Below, one piece after another: positions 43,665 to 52,181 of a stretch of DNA of 64,000 nucleotides. This DNA comes from Prevotella sp. GTDB taxonomy: Bacteria > Bacteroidota > Bacteroidia > Bacteroidales > Bacteroidaceae. The position numbers were made by a program, and so were the translations under genes. Location: positions 1-64,000 of the forward strand of contig JAFSNR010000029.1 of NCBI GenBank assembly GCA_017443345.1, in the 5' to 3' direction. Each line of letters starts with the position of its first letter. The stretch's first letter is position 1. Under the pieces are notes generated by a model. That model saw nothing but the letters and a program-made list of their open reading frames with translations, did not search any database and was not told the origin of the DNA.

Positions 43665-45731
43665 CTACTTGAATCTCACTTTCAGTCCTACTACCAACAT
43701 TCTGCCTGGCGAGTAAAGGGCGTATTTACGCTGTGAGGAATCGATACGATCATCCACCTTGTTGAAGATGTTATCGACACCAATGGCAGGTTCCAAGAAC
43801 ATCCACTTTGCCACATCGAAGGAGTGTGTGGTATGGAGGTTCCAGATGCCATAGCCAGGCGCATCCTCATAGCCAGGATAGTAGGTCTTAGACTGAAGAC
43901 GGCCATTGAGGTTCACATTCAGTCCATAACGTCCCCATGTATGGTGATAATTGGCAGCGATGGTGGCAGCATGACGAATGCTACGCTCCAGGGGCGTCCA
44001 CTCCTCACCACTCTTCGTGCGAGCATAGGTATAGACGTAGTTCGTGGAGAGGTTGAAACCTTGGAAGATATTCGCTGAGACGTTCACCTGCACGCCTTTC
44101 ACATCACCCTTGTCACTATTCTGATAAAGGGCATATTGCTCGAGTTTCGCAGCCTGGTCATCTGTCATTTCAGGAAATTCCTTTCGGAGCATGGCCAGAG
44201 AGGTATCATCGACCTTGACGTTCTGCTTTACCACCATGTCATTGATACGATTCAGATAGCCTGTCACACTCACGGCAATCACCTCGTCGCGATATTCAGC
44301 GTTCAGTGAGAAGTAGTTGCTCTTCTCAGGGCTCAGATCCTTATTGCCAAAGCTGATCTGCGCCTTACCACGATTCACGGAGAAATAGTGGTAATAAAGC
44401 TCGTCGAGTCCTGGAGCACGGAAACCAGCAGAGTAAGTGGCACGGAAGCGGAAATTGCCTGGTGCATACATCAACGCCACCTTTGGTGTCAGATGGTTGT
44501 TGAAGGTCTCATGATGCGTCAGTCGCAAGCCAAGGGTGGCAGTGAAGTCCTTGAACAGTTTGTGCTCATGCTGGGCATAGGCAGCGATAGAATACACATT
44601 CTCATCGATATCGCCAGAAGTTGCCGTCAGGTAGTCCTTGCGCCAGTCTGCTCCGAAGATGGTGGTGGAGTTCTTCGTCAGTCCGAGGATGGCCTTCAAC
44701 TCTCCGTCCATCATCAGCTGCTTCTTCGACTGCACATAGTCGCCCACGGCATAGCTTTTTGTCTCTACATCATACTCCTTACCATAGCGGAAACGGTCGA
44801 CGGTGAAGTTTGCCTGTAACGAGTTCTTGGCTGTGAACTTGTAGATTCCGCCAACGTTCCAACGGAATCCCTTATATCTCATTTCGTAGTCTGTTCCACC
44901 CGTGATGTCCTGTCGCGTATCAGGACGATCAGTGATCTTATATGAATAGTCCAGTCCCGCATTCAGGGCAAGCTGCTCTATGGGGGAATAAGTAAATTTC
45001 TGTCCGATGATGTTCGAACGATAGCCTGTGAATAAAGGTGCTATCGTCTGCTGGGTCTCTGTGTCTGAGCCCTTCACATATTCCAAGTCATTATTACGGT
45101 AGCTGTCAGCACGATCGTGCGAGAACGAGGTGTACGAGCCAAAGCCGTTCTTATAGATATCGAGCGTCACGTTCTCTGTCAATTGGCCATGGCCTGAAAC
45201 CCGAGTGTCACTAGTAACGCTGATAAGATTCTGTGTTGGTTGGTCTGTAATGATATTGATGACGCCAGCGATGGCATCCGAACCATAGAGCGATGAGGCT
45301 GCTCCGTCGAGTACCTCAATACGTTTTACCCTCGACATGTTGATACGGTTCAAGTCGACATTGTTCGATATGTCGCCTGTTAACTTCTGTCCGTTGATAA
45401 GGATGAGGATATATTTGTTGCCAAGACCATTGAGACGCAAGAAGGTTCCCATGGAGTTGGGCGACATCGATACCTGCGGCATCATACGCGTCAAAGCACC
45501 GTCGAAAGTACTGATGCCCTGTTCACGGATCTCCTGACTGGAAAGCACATGTACAGGTGTCGCTGTACTCTTCAGACGCTGATGATGGCCTGAGCCAGTC
45601 ACAACCACTGGGTTCAGGTTATACGTACGGCTGATCGCAGAAGAGTCTTTCCGCTCCATCTTGTGGACTTGCGGGAAAGCGGCACTCCCCGAAAGGAGTG
45701 CCACCAAGAGAATTATATACTTCTTAGTCAT
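43665..45731 (-). CDS. TonB-dependent outer-membrane receptor, corrinoid-type (BtuB-like)
   Basis: 688 residues with a signal peptide (LSGSAAFPQV). The plug domain begins NLNPVVVTGSGHHQRLK, a TonB-box-like and plug start, and has ALTRMMPQVSMSPN and KRIEVLDGAASSLYGSDAIAG. A 22-strand barrel follows and ends in VGLKVRFK. There is no carboxypeptidase-like N-terminal extension, so it is a BtuB/ferric-siderophore type receptor rather than SusC type. It lies 21 bases after the CbiK-like gene in the riboswitch operon. The substrate is inferred: corrinoid, cobalt complex or tetrapyrrole. Confidence 0.88.
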   Translation of the reverse strand: MTKKYIILLVALLSGSAAFPQVHKMERKDSSAISRTYNLNPVVVTGSGHHQRLKSTATPVHVLSSQEIREQGISTFDGALTRMMPQVSMSPNSMGTFLRLNGLGNKYILILINGQKLTGDISNNVDLNRINMSRVKRIEVLDGAASSLYGSDAIAGVINIITDQPTQNLISVTSDTRVSGHGQLTENVTLDIYKNGFGSYTSFSHDRADSYRNNDLEYVKGSDTETQQTIAPLFTGYRSNIIGQKFTYSPIEQLALNAGLDYSYKITDRPDTRQDITGGTDYEMRYKGFRWNVGGIYKFTAKNSLQANFTVDRFRYGKEYDVETKSYAVGDYVQSKKQLMMDGELKAILGLTKNSTTIFGADWRKDYLTATSGDIDENVYSIAAYAQHEHKLFKDFTATLGLRLTHHETFNNHLTPKVALMYAPGNFRFRATYSAGFRAPGLDELYYHYFSVNRGKAQISFGNKDLSPEKSNYFSLNAEYRDEVIAVSVTGYLNRINDMVVKQNVKVDDTSLAMLRKEFPEMTDDQAAKLEQYALYQNSDKGDVKGVQVNVSANIFQGFNLSTNYVYTYARTKSGEEWTPLERSIRHAATIAANYHHTWGRYGLNVNLNGRLQSKTYYPGYEDAPGYGIWNLHTTHSFDVAKWMFLEPAIGVDNIFNKVDDRIDSSQRKYALYSPGRMLVVGLKVRFK

Positions 45732-45752
45732 TAATAAAAGAGAGTCTACGTT

Positions 45753-46916
45753 TTACTCAGGGTTCTTTGAGTGATAGTATTCGAGCGGATCGCCCTCGAT
45801 AGCTGCCTGCGTATGGTTCATCCAGATCTGACGGATAGCAGGCAACTCCAGCAAACCTTTCTCAATCATGGTCTCATTGTTGCACTCATAGCCCAGATGG
45901 CCGAAATACTTCTTCCAAGAGGTATCCTCTACTTCACCCTCCTCGTTTGGAGTGAAGCCCTTGCCCTCTTCCCAGTTCTCGTCATCATCACCAGCCATAT
46001 CATTGTGACCATGGTCACCGTCGATAGACATCAGAGGAGCACAGAATACAGTACCGTTCTTGTAGCCGGCCTTCTGCATACGGGCATAAACATGGGTCTT
46101 GAAGTTTTCCTTCATGTCAACCGTTCCAACAAAGTATTTCTTGCTGTACTTCTGAAGAGCTTTCTCCAACTCTGTATAACGTACGTTTGCCTTGTAAGTA
46201 TCGTACTCATCAGGATTACCATGTCCCATAAAGGCAACTACACCTTTGGAAACATTCTCCTTGAAGAGTTCGTTGAGCTCCTTGGCAACAGCAGGAACAT
46301 CCTCCTCAGAACTCTGCAGCAGGGGCACACCAAGTTTCAACTTGACACTAGCCAAATAGTCATCATCGAGGTCACCATTGGCATTGTTGGCAAAGTCCTT
46401 GATGTAGTTGATTACACGGGTGTACTCCTCACCAGGAATGACTTGCAGAGACTGAACGACGACCTCACTATACTTCACATCCTTGTCGGCAAATGCGTTG
46501 AGCCAGAAGGGAGGTGCGTAATAGTTGCGCGAAACACCATTCTCACCAGCAGCAGCACGGTTGATACAGATGGCTGATGAATAGCTCAGGAACACGTCAT
46601 AACCAGAGAAAGCTTTCTGATAGGCCTTGATAGTCTCGTCGAAAGCATTGAAACCCTGTTCCCAGGTACAGCCGAAAGCCACAAGCAGAATGACCTTGTC
46701 GTTTTTCTTACTGACTTTTACATTCTCTGTAACTGCTTTCTGATACTGCGACCAGTTGTTGTCCTGTACTACGGGAACCTCTACTGGAACTTCCACGATC
46801 TTCTCTACTGGAACTTCCACAATTTTCTCTACTTCCTTCTCCTTTTCACAGGATGTGAGACCTACGGTGAAGCATACAGCTGCGAATGCCATCACCAAGT
46901 ACTTAATCTTCTTCAT
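45753..46916 (-). CDS. cbiK: Exported CbiK-like chelatase lipoprotein
   Basis: 387 residues with a lipoprotein signal (TVGLTSCEKE). A short repetitive spacer follows (VEKIVEVPVE repeated, about residues 28-50), then a CbiK-type chelatase domain (PF06180 type): DKVILLVAFGCTWEQGFNAF, FMGHGNPDEYDTYKANVRY, APLMSIDGDHGHNDMAGDDD, with His residues near 229 and 300 placed as metal ligands. CbiK inserts cobalt into sirohydrochlorin. Exported forms are known from Desulfovibrio. In this location, between two TonB receptors and outside the cytoplasm, it may handle metal-tetrapyrroles during uptake rather than synthesis. It overlaps the upstream receptor gene by 14 bases. Confidence 0.85.
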   Translation of the reverse strand: MKKIKYLVMAFAAVCFTVGLTSCEKEKEVEKIVEVPVEKIVEVPVEVPVVQDNNWSQYQKAVTENVKVSKKNDKVILLVAFGCTWEQGFNAFDETIKAYQKAFSGYDVFLSYSSAICINRAAAGENGVSRNYYAPPFWLNAFADKDVKYSEVVVQSLQVIPGEEYTRVINYIKDFANNANGDLDDDYLASVKLKLGVPLLQSSEEDVPAVAKELNELFKENVSKGVVAFMGHGNPDEYDTYKANVRYTELEKALQKYSKKYFVGTVDMKENFKTHVYARMQKAGYKNGTVFCAPLMSIDGDHGHNDMAGDDDENWEEGKGFTPNEEGEVEDTSWKKYFGHLGYECNNETMIEKGLLELPAIRQIWMNHTQAAIEGDPLEYYHSKNPE

Positions 46917-49044
46917 TGTTACTTGTTTTAAAATTAGACTTATTGTTAGTAAACTTTATTTTCTTTCCTTGTGCAAAACGGATGGTCAGGGTGCCATAGA
47001 TGGTACGTCCTGGAGTCGTGGTTCCGAGATGAAGACCATGATAGGTACGGTCTACGTAGTTAAAGATATTGTCAATACCTGCTTCCAAACGGAACAGCCA
47101 CTTCTTGCTGACTGGGAACTCATGGTTTGTGGACAGTCGCCAGATCTGATAACCTTTACCATCACCGTTAATCTGATAATAACGTTTGCTCGACATTCGT
47201 CCATAGAGTCCTATACCCATGTGATAGACTGACGAGAAATCATGGTTCCAGGTGGCAAACCAACTGCCCTTATGATGGGCCATACCATCGATAACCACAT
47301 CCACGAGTCTGTCGTGGTTGGTATCATACTTCTTGGCATCCGTATCCAAATAACTATAGCTTCCACCCAACATCCAATCACGATTGAGGCGATAGCGCAC
47401 GCTGACATCGATACCCTTGGTCTCTGCCGTTTCCAGATTCTGATACTGGCGCGTCTTCCTGGGGTCGTATTTCACGATATACTCAGCTGGTGCCTGACTG
47501 TTGGGGATGGTCACCAGCGTAATCATGTCCTTCACCGTATTAATATATCCCGTCACCGTCACGTTCAGCCCCTGCCAGTTGTACTCTCCGCTTACTGCGT
47601 AGTAATTAGATGTCTGAGGCTGCAGGCCCTCGTTACCCAAATAGAGATAGGTACCATTCATGTACTTCACGTAACGATAGTACATCTCTTTAGGAGTAGG
47701 AGTCTTGAAACCCTGGCTCCAAGTGGCGCGTAAACGGATATCATCACCCAACGAGAGCATGCCAGAAATCTTTGGTGAAAGGTTCAAACCAAACTGTCCA
47801 TTATTGTTCAATCGCAGACCTCCCGTGATGTTCATCGCCACCTTCGGACTGAAAGCATAGCGGAACTCATCCTGTACATAAGCAGCCTCTGTATTATCTC
47901 TGGCCACTCCACCAGCTACACGCATCGGAGCCTCCAGATAGTCGTAGCGCCACTCCAGTCCTGCACTTAGACGATTATCGTAAGGCAGGGTGAAGATACC
48001 CTTCAGGTGGGCCATGATCCGTCGCTGGTCACTCTGCAGTTCTTCATCACCAGGGAAGTAGGGATAATATGGCGTGAAATTGCCACGCGGGTCGTAGCCA
48101 TCCGTCAGAGTGGTATCCGTATAATGATAATAGTACGCGTGACGATCCCAATTCAGGTCGAGTGTCACCTGGTCTGTCTTTTTCAGTTTCCAGATACCCC
48201 CGGCTGCTAAGCTCTGATTACGATAGGCCATATCGTAGGTCTTCACGTCGACGGCTGCATACTTGCCGCTGGGGCGATAAATACGTTTCCAATAGGTGCT
48301 ACCCTCAGCATACAGCTCCAGATTCTTCAGAGGCTCGTAGGTGAGACGCTCAGACACCTGCCAACTGGTATGACGATTGACGGTCATGTTGCGCGAGTCC
48401 TCAATCAGGAACTCCGTCTGCTTGGGATCCTCTGTGGCCGTATTCTGCCAACCATCACTATGCTGCAAGTGGAAGTTCGTATAGCTCTTGAACTTGCCAA
48501 TGGCAATACCCAAGCCATTATGCTGACGCAGATCGCCATAGCTGCCACCACGGGTACTGTTCTCCACCATAAAACCTTCATTATGTTTCTTCGTGATGAC
48601 ATTGATGACACCTGCGATGGCATCTGAACCATAAAGCGCACTCGAAGCACCCTTGACGATCTCAATCTTCTCGATGTTCTGGGGGTCAATCAGTGAAAGG
48701 TCGTTCTGCCCGCCTACATCTCCATGAATACGCTTGCCATCAATAAGAACCAGGATATAGTCATTGCCAAGACCATTGAGTTGCATCTGTGAGCCCATAT
48801 CATCCTGATTGAAGGCAAACGAGGCCGTGAGTCCTGCAAGGATATCTTCGAGACTACGCCCACCGTAATCCTTCAGCATACGATGGGTTATCACCTCCGT
48901 CTGCACAGGCGCATTCTTGAGGAGATGCTGGGTTCCAGTACCTGTCACCACCACCTCTTGCAAACTGTCTTGACGCCAGATATCATTTTGGGCAGACACG
49001 CAAACAGCCAAGAGCCAACAGCTAATAGCTAATCTTATTCTCAT
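46903..49044 (-). CDS. btuB: TonB-dependent outer-membrane receptor, BtuB-like, first gene after the cobalamin riboswitch
   Basis: 713 residues with a signal peptide (CWLLAVCVSAQN) whose DNA is a heptad tract. The TonB-box/plug start is LQEVVVTGTGTQHLLKNAPV. The plug has GRSLEDILAGLTASF and EKIEIVKGASSALYGSDAIA. The barrel extends to LTIRFAQGKK, after which there is an unusual basic tail (IKFTNNKSNFKTSNNEED) overlapping the next gene. A cobalamin riboswitch immediately upstream argues that vitamin B12 or another corrinoid is the substrate. Confidence 0.9.
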   Translation of the reverse strand: MRIRLAISCWLLAVCVSAQNDIWRQDSLQEVVVTGTGTQHLLKNAPVQTEVITHRMLKDYGGRSLEDILAGLTASFAFNQDDMGSQMQLNGLGNDYILVLIDGKRIHGDVGGQNDLSLIDPQNIEKIEIVKGASSALYGSDAIAGVINVITKKHNEGFMVENSTRGGSYGDLRQHNGLGIAIGKFKSYTNFHLQHSDGWQNTATEDPKQTEFLIEDSRNMTVNRHTSWQVSERLTYEPLKNLELYAEGSTYWKRIYRPSGKYAAVDVKTYDMAYRNQSLAAGGIWKLKKTDQVTLDLNWDRHAYYYHYTDTTLTDGYDPRGNFTPYYPYFPGDEELQSDQRRIMAHLKGIFTLPYDNRLSAGLEWRYDYLEAPMRVAGGVARDNTEAAYVQDEFRYAFSPKVAMNITGGLRLNNNGQFGLNLSPKISGMLSLGDDIRLRATWSQGFKTPTPKEMYYRYVKYMNGTYLYLGNEGLQPQTSNYYAVSGEYNWQGLNVTVTGYINTVKDMITLVTIPNSQAPAEYIVKYDPRKTRQYQNLETAETKGIDVSVRYRLNRDWMLGGSYSYLDTDAKKYDTNHDRLVDVVIDGMAHHKGSWFATWNHDFSSVYHMGIGLYGRMSSKRYYQINGDGKGYQIWRLSTNHEFPVSKKWLFRLEAGIDNIFNYVDRTYHGLHLGTTTPGRTIYGTLTIRFAQGKKIKFTNNKSNFKTSNNEED
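49001..49035 (-). repeat. 35-bp heptad element inside a signal-peptide coding region
   Basis: Five 7-base units on the plus strand: caaacag ccaagag ccaacag ctaatag ctaatct. On the minus strand it encodes RLAISCWLLAVC, the hydrophobic core of the receptor's signal peptide. Confidence 0.75.
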
Positions 49045-49140
49045 AATTCCTCTTTTCCGAACCGCTAACTCCTGAGCGGACGACTTTTAATATTTTTTGC
49101 GCTCGGCATAGCTCAAGCACGCTTGGCTCTGCTCTCGCTT

Positions 49141-49305
49141 TGGCAGGTCTTCTGACTTTCCCCAGTCTGCTTTACCTTCCCGAGTTGTCTCAGTGGCGTT
49201 ATACAAGCAGGCCTTTCTAAAGGGGGATTACAGCTGCAGGAACAGTTCCGGACTCTCACCGGATTCCCTTTCATCGTGGTGACATCGGCCACCAGATTGC
49301 CTATT
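49141..49305 (-). promoter_or_regulatory. Cobalamin riboswitch
   Basis: Read on the minus strand the region contains the conserved cores of the class: GATGAAAGGGAATCCGGTGA followed by GAGTCCGG, then CTGTTCCTGCAGCTGTAA, and near the 3' end AAAGTCAGAAGACCTGCC. It lies between the -7 box at 49313-49320 and the first TonB receptor gene. Binding of adenosylcobalamin should switch off the operon of receptors, CbiK-like lipoprotein and corrin enzymes. A GC-rich inverted segment follows at 49097-49137 (AGC-AAGC/GCTT-GCT) that may be part of the expression platform. Confidence 0.93.
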
Positions 49306-49312
49306 TTGGGGA

Positions 49313-49320
49313 CAAAGATA
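49313..49320 (-). promoter_or_regulatory. -7 promoter box for the cobalamin operon
   Basis: CAAAGATA reads TATCTTTG on the minus strand, just upstream of the riboswitch. Confidence 0.65.
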
Positions 49321-49379
49321 GAAAAAAAGTGAGGAAAAAACAAATTTTTCCCCACTTATTATCATCTTGACAGCGAAAT

Positions 49380-50708
49380 TTATCGTCTGAGGATGAGATA
49401 CTCGTATGGATTGAGGGTGATTTCCTTCTCCAAATCCACATCTCTATTGTTCAATTCGTCGAGGCCTTCACGCTTCACCCAGTTCTCTGGCAGAGCGATG
49501 GTGACAGACCGATTCCTCACGTTAACCATCACCAGGAAACGCTCAGCTGCATCCGTTTTTTCAAACACCAATACATCTTTATCTGGATAAGTTGATAGCG
49601 AGCCCTTCCTCAGCGCAGGATGATTGTTGTAGAGCCTGATCAATGCCTGATACTCCTGATAGATCTGAGGCTTTGCCATCCAATCCACAGGCACATACTT
49701 GAAGAAATTGATGGGCTCGGGATAACCCACCTCCTGAGAACTATAAATCAGTGCACCACCATGCAGGAAGACAGAGGCCACGTAAGCTGCCATAGCACCA
49801 CGGTCGCTACCAAACTCCACACAAGGCGTTGCATCCGTCGAGTGATCGTGGTTTGTGGTAAAACGCAGTTTCACCTTTCCCTCTGGCAGACTGTCATATT
49901 CTGCCTTATCAGCTTTGATAAGTTCCTCTGCAGAGGCACCCTTCCACACTTTCACCAACTCGTCCTTATAATCCCAACCATAGTTCATGTCAAAGCCGCC
50001 TATCGTGAAGTTGTCAGAACGCTTACCCTCAGCCAGCATCACAATCTTGCGATCGCCTGCTGCCTGACGAAGCTCATCGATAGCAGTCTTCCAGAAATCT
50101 GCAGGAACACCGTCAGCCACATCACAGCGGAAACCGTCGATACCCACCTCGACAATCCAGAACTTCATCGCGTCGATCATCGCAGCCCGCATCTCTTGGT
50201 TGTCATAATTCAGATCAGCCACATCTTCCCAATTCCATGGTTGGGGACAAATAATCGTATCGGCCTTTTCGTCACGCGTATACCAATCCGGATGTTCCTT
50301 TACCCAAGGATGATCCCATGCCGTATGGTTTGCCACCCAGTCGAGGATGATGCCCATACCATGCTCGTGGCACACCTGAGTCAGATGCTTAAAATCATCG
50401 ATGGTTCCGAACTCTGGTGCAATGGCCTTGTAGTCACTGATACAATAAGGCGAGTTCTTACCCTTTTCAATACCAATCGGATAAATCGGCATCACCCACA
50501 TCACGTTCACACCCAAATCACGAATCGAGTCGATACGAGCAGCAACGGCATTAAGCGACTTCTCGGGAGCAAATACACGGGGATTCACCTGATACATGGC
50601 AATGTCCTCTACAGCGGGCAGTTCGAATACGACGTCCTTAGTCTCTGGTGTTGGCTTGCAGGAAATGACTGCGGCCAGAATACTGATGGATAAAAGTAAT
50701 TTCTTCAT
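49380..50708 (-). CDS. GH13 alpha-amylase-type lipoprotein
   Basis: 442 residues from ATG 50708; the frame extends to 50807, but the -7 box at 50741-50748 lies within that extension. A lipoprotein signal (AAVISCKPT) is followed by the GH13 barrel: MYQVNPRVFAPEKSL, ILDWVANHTAWDHPW, nucleophile in VGIDGFRCDVADGVP, acid Glu in VMLAEGKRSDN, and FTTNHDHSTDATP. A short C-terminal sandwich domain follows. It lacks the extra starch-binding modules of SusG. It would cut maltodextrins bound by the neighbouring Sus proteins. It lies downstream of the SusF-like gene, behind a hairpin. Confidence 0.9.
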   Translation of the reverse strand: MKKLLLSISILAAVISCKPTPETKDVVFELPAVEDIAMYQVNPRVFAPEKSLNAVAARIDSIRDLGVNVMWVMPIYPIGIEKGKNSPYCISDYKAIAPEFGTIDDFKHLTQVCHEHGMGIILDWVANHTAWDHPWVKEHPDWYTRDEKADTIICPQPWNWEDVADLNYDNQEMRAAMIDAMKFWIVEVGIDGFRCDVADGVPADFWKTAIDELRQAAGDRKIVMLAEGKRSDNFTIGGFDMNYGWDYKDELVKVWKGASAEELIKADKAEYDSLPEGKVKLRFTTNHDHSTDATPCVEFGSDRGAMAAYVASVFLHGGALIYSSQEVGYPEPINFFKYVPVDWMAKPQIYQEYQALIRLYNNHPALRKGSLSTYPDKDVLVFEKTDAAERFLVMVNVRNRSVTIALPENWVKREGLDELNNRDVDLEKEITLNPYEYLILRR

Positions 50709-50740
50709 AAATCGTTGTCTGATGAATTTCAATTCTGATG

Positions 50741-50748
50741 CAAATGTA
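50741..50748 (-). promoter_or_regulatory. -7 promoter box for the GH13 gene
   Basis: CAAATGTA reads TACATTTG on the minus strand, 33 bases before ATG 50708. The amylase may therefore be expressed separately from the susCDEF-like genes. Confidence 0.5.
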
Positions 50749-50750
50749 CG

Positions 50751-50786
50751 AAAAAAGCCGCTTGGTTGATTCCCAAGCGACTTTTT
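50751..50786. terminator. Bidirectional hairpin terminator after the SusF-like gene
   Basis: CGCTTGG (50759-50765) and CCAAGCG (50773-50779) form the stem, flanked by AAAAAAG on one side and CTTTTTT on the other. Confidence 0.8.
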
Positions 50787-50819
50787 TATGTGGGTTGCAT
50801 TGTGCAACCGTTTGCTCGA

Positions 50820-52166
50820 TTACTCGATGGTCAGCTTGTGCGCACCATTGTAAGAGAGATAGAGCTTGAAGGTGTGCGTGCCAGCGCCGATAGAAAGGTT
50901 AGAACCATCCTGTGTCAGACCTTTGACGTCACCACCCCAGTTAATACCCCAATCATGGTTTGCACGGAACTTGTACTCACCAGAAACCTGGTCGGTAGTT
51001 ACCTCCCAACAGCCAGCCTCAGCATTGTAAGTCATCTCGACATCACCACTCCAATCATTGAAGCCACCAATGATGCTGACGCTTTCAATCTTGGTAAGGG
51101 TGTAGTTGAGGGCTCCTGCATCGAGGTCGATCTTGTAGAAGCCTGCACCTGGATCAGGACAGTTAGGACCGCCTGCATCTGTCAAGGTTCCACTGGTAGT
51201 GGTACCGCTGACGTACTCAAGGTCGTTGTCCCAGTTGTCGGCATTGGGCTTGTACTTAAACTCACCATCGAGGTAATAGAAACCTGTGTACTTACCATCG
51301 TTGGCAGGGCCGTAAAGAGCGTGTGAGGTTCCCCAGCCACTCTCGTTACCAATCTCGTAGAAGAAGTCACCAAAACTGAGGCCAGCAGCACTCCAAGTCT
51401 GGTTCATCATATCGAACTGGATGCGATAGAACTTGGCACCCTCCACATACTTCACAGCAAGGTTGCCGCCAGCATTGTTCGTTGCGAACACGCCCTCAGT
51501 ATCAGAAGCAGTGAGACACTTGCTCCAATCACCGCCCAGACCAGACTTAGGTGTTACCTTGAATTCAAAGTCGCCTGTTACATCAGCCCCAGGAATCATA
51601 ACGGTGAAAATAGGATTATCGTAAGGATCATCACCACCGTTGGTCAACTCATACTTGGTATTGGTGTTGTCCCAACCGTTGATGCTACCTGTGATATAAT
51701 AAGCATCCTCAATGACAGGTGCATTAGGCGTAGCTGTCAGCGTGGTGTTGGCTGTTGTAGCTACAGCAGCACCATTGATGCTGACATAAGCTGTCACCTT
51801 TACTGGGATGGTGCGTGCCACAGGACGGCGACCCCACAGGGAGTTGACAGCACTCTCAAGCTCACTGGTCTTCGCATAGCAGTTCTCATCGATATTGATA
51901 GCTTGCTCCTTGCTGCCATCCTCGTTGGTGATGACGGCCTGATACTTCGCATCTGCACCCTCAGGGTTAGAAACGGAGGCGCTGAACAGTTTCACAGTCT
52001 CGTCAGTAACAGTGGCGAAGTCGATGGCTGCAGCAGGCGATACGCTGATGCTGACGCTGACGGACTCCTCAGGACCATTCTGGAAGGGCTGTGCCCAATC
52101 TTTATAATCTTCGGTACAGCCTGCCATCAGCAGTGCCATACTCATTATGGATAATATCTTCTTCAT
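50820..52166 (-). CDS. SusF/SusE-like outer-membrane starch-binding lipoprotein
   Basis: 448 residues with a lipoprotein signal (LLMAGCTED). An N-terminal Ig-like/SusE-type domain (about 35-145) is followed by three repeated beta-sandwich starch-binding modules. Each has a GxFNxW-type motif: YYITGSINGWDNTNTKYELT, HALYGPANDGKYTGFYYLDG and SIIGGFNDWSGDVEMTYNAE, the last followed by EYKFRANHDWGINWGG. It is surface-exposed and holds starch near the SusCD complex. It is fourth in the operon, 15 bases after the SusE-like gene. Confidence 0.87.
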   Translation of the reverse strand: MKKILSIMSMALLMAGCTEDYKDWAQPFQNGPEESVSVSISVSPAAAIDFATVTDETVKLFSASVSNPEGADAKYQAVITNEDGSKEQAINIDENCYAKTSELESAVNSLWGRRPVARTIPVKVTAYVSINGAAVATTANTTLTATPNAPVIEDAYYITGSINGWDNTNTKYELTNGGDDPYDNPIFTVMIPGADVTGDFEFKVTPKSGLGGDWSKCLTASDTEGVFATNNAGGNLAVKYVEGAKFYRIQFDMMNQTWSAAGLSFGDFFYEIGNESGWGTSHALYGPANDGKYTGFYYLDGEFKYKPNADNWDNDLEYVSGTTTSGTLTDAGGPNCPDPGAGFYKIDLDAGALNYTLTKIESVSIIGGFNDWSGDVEMTYNAEAGCWEVTTDQVSGEYKFRANHDWGINWGGDVKGLTQDGSNLSIGAGTHTFKLYLSYNGAHKLTIE

Positions 52167-52181
52167 AATGCAAAGATGTTT

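Noticed and set aside
49113-49355. 80-residue minus-strand frame
   Set aside because: It runs through the cobalamin riboswitch and its promoter and has no coding character.
50709-50807. N-terminal extension of the GH13 enzyme
   Set aside because: It overlaps a terminator hairpin and a promoter box, and a lipoprotein signal begins at ATG 50708.
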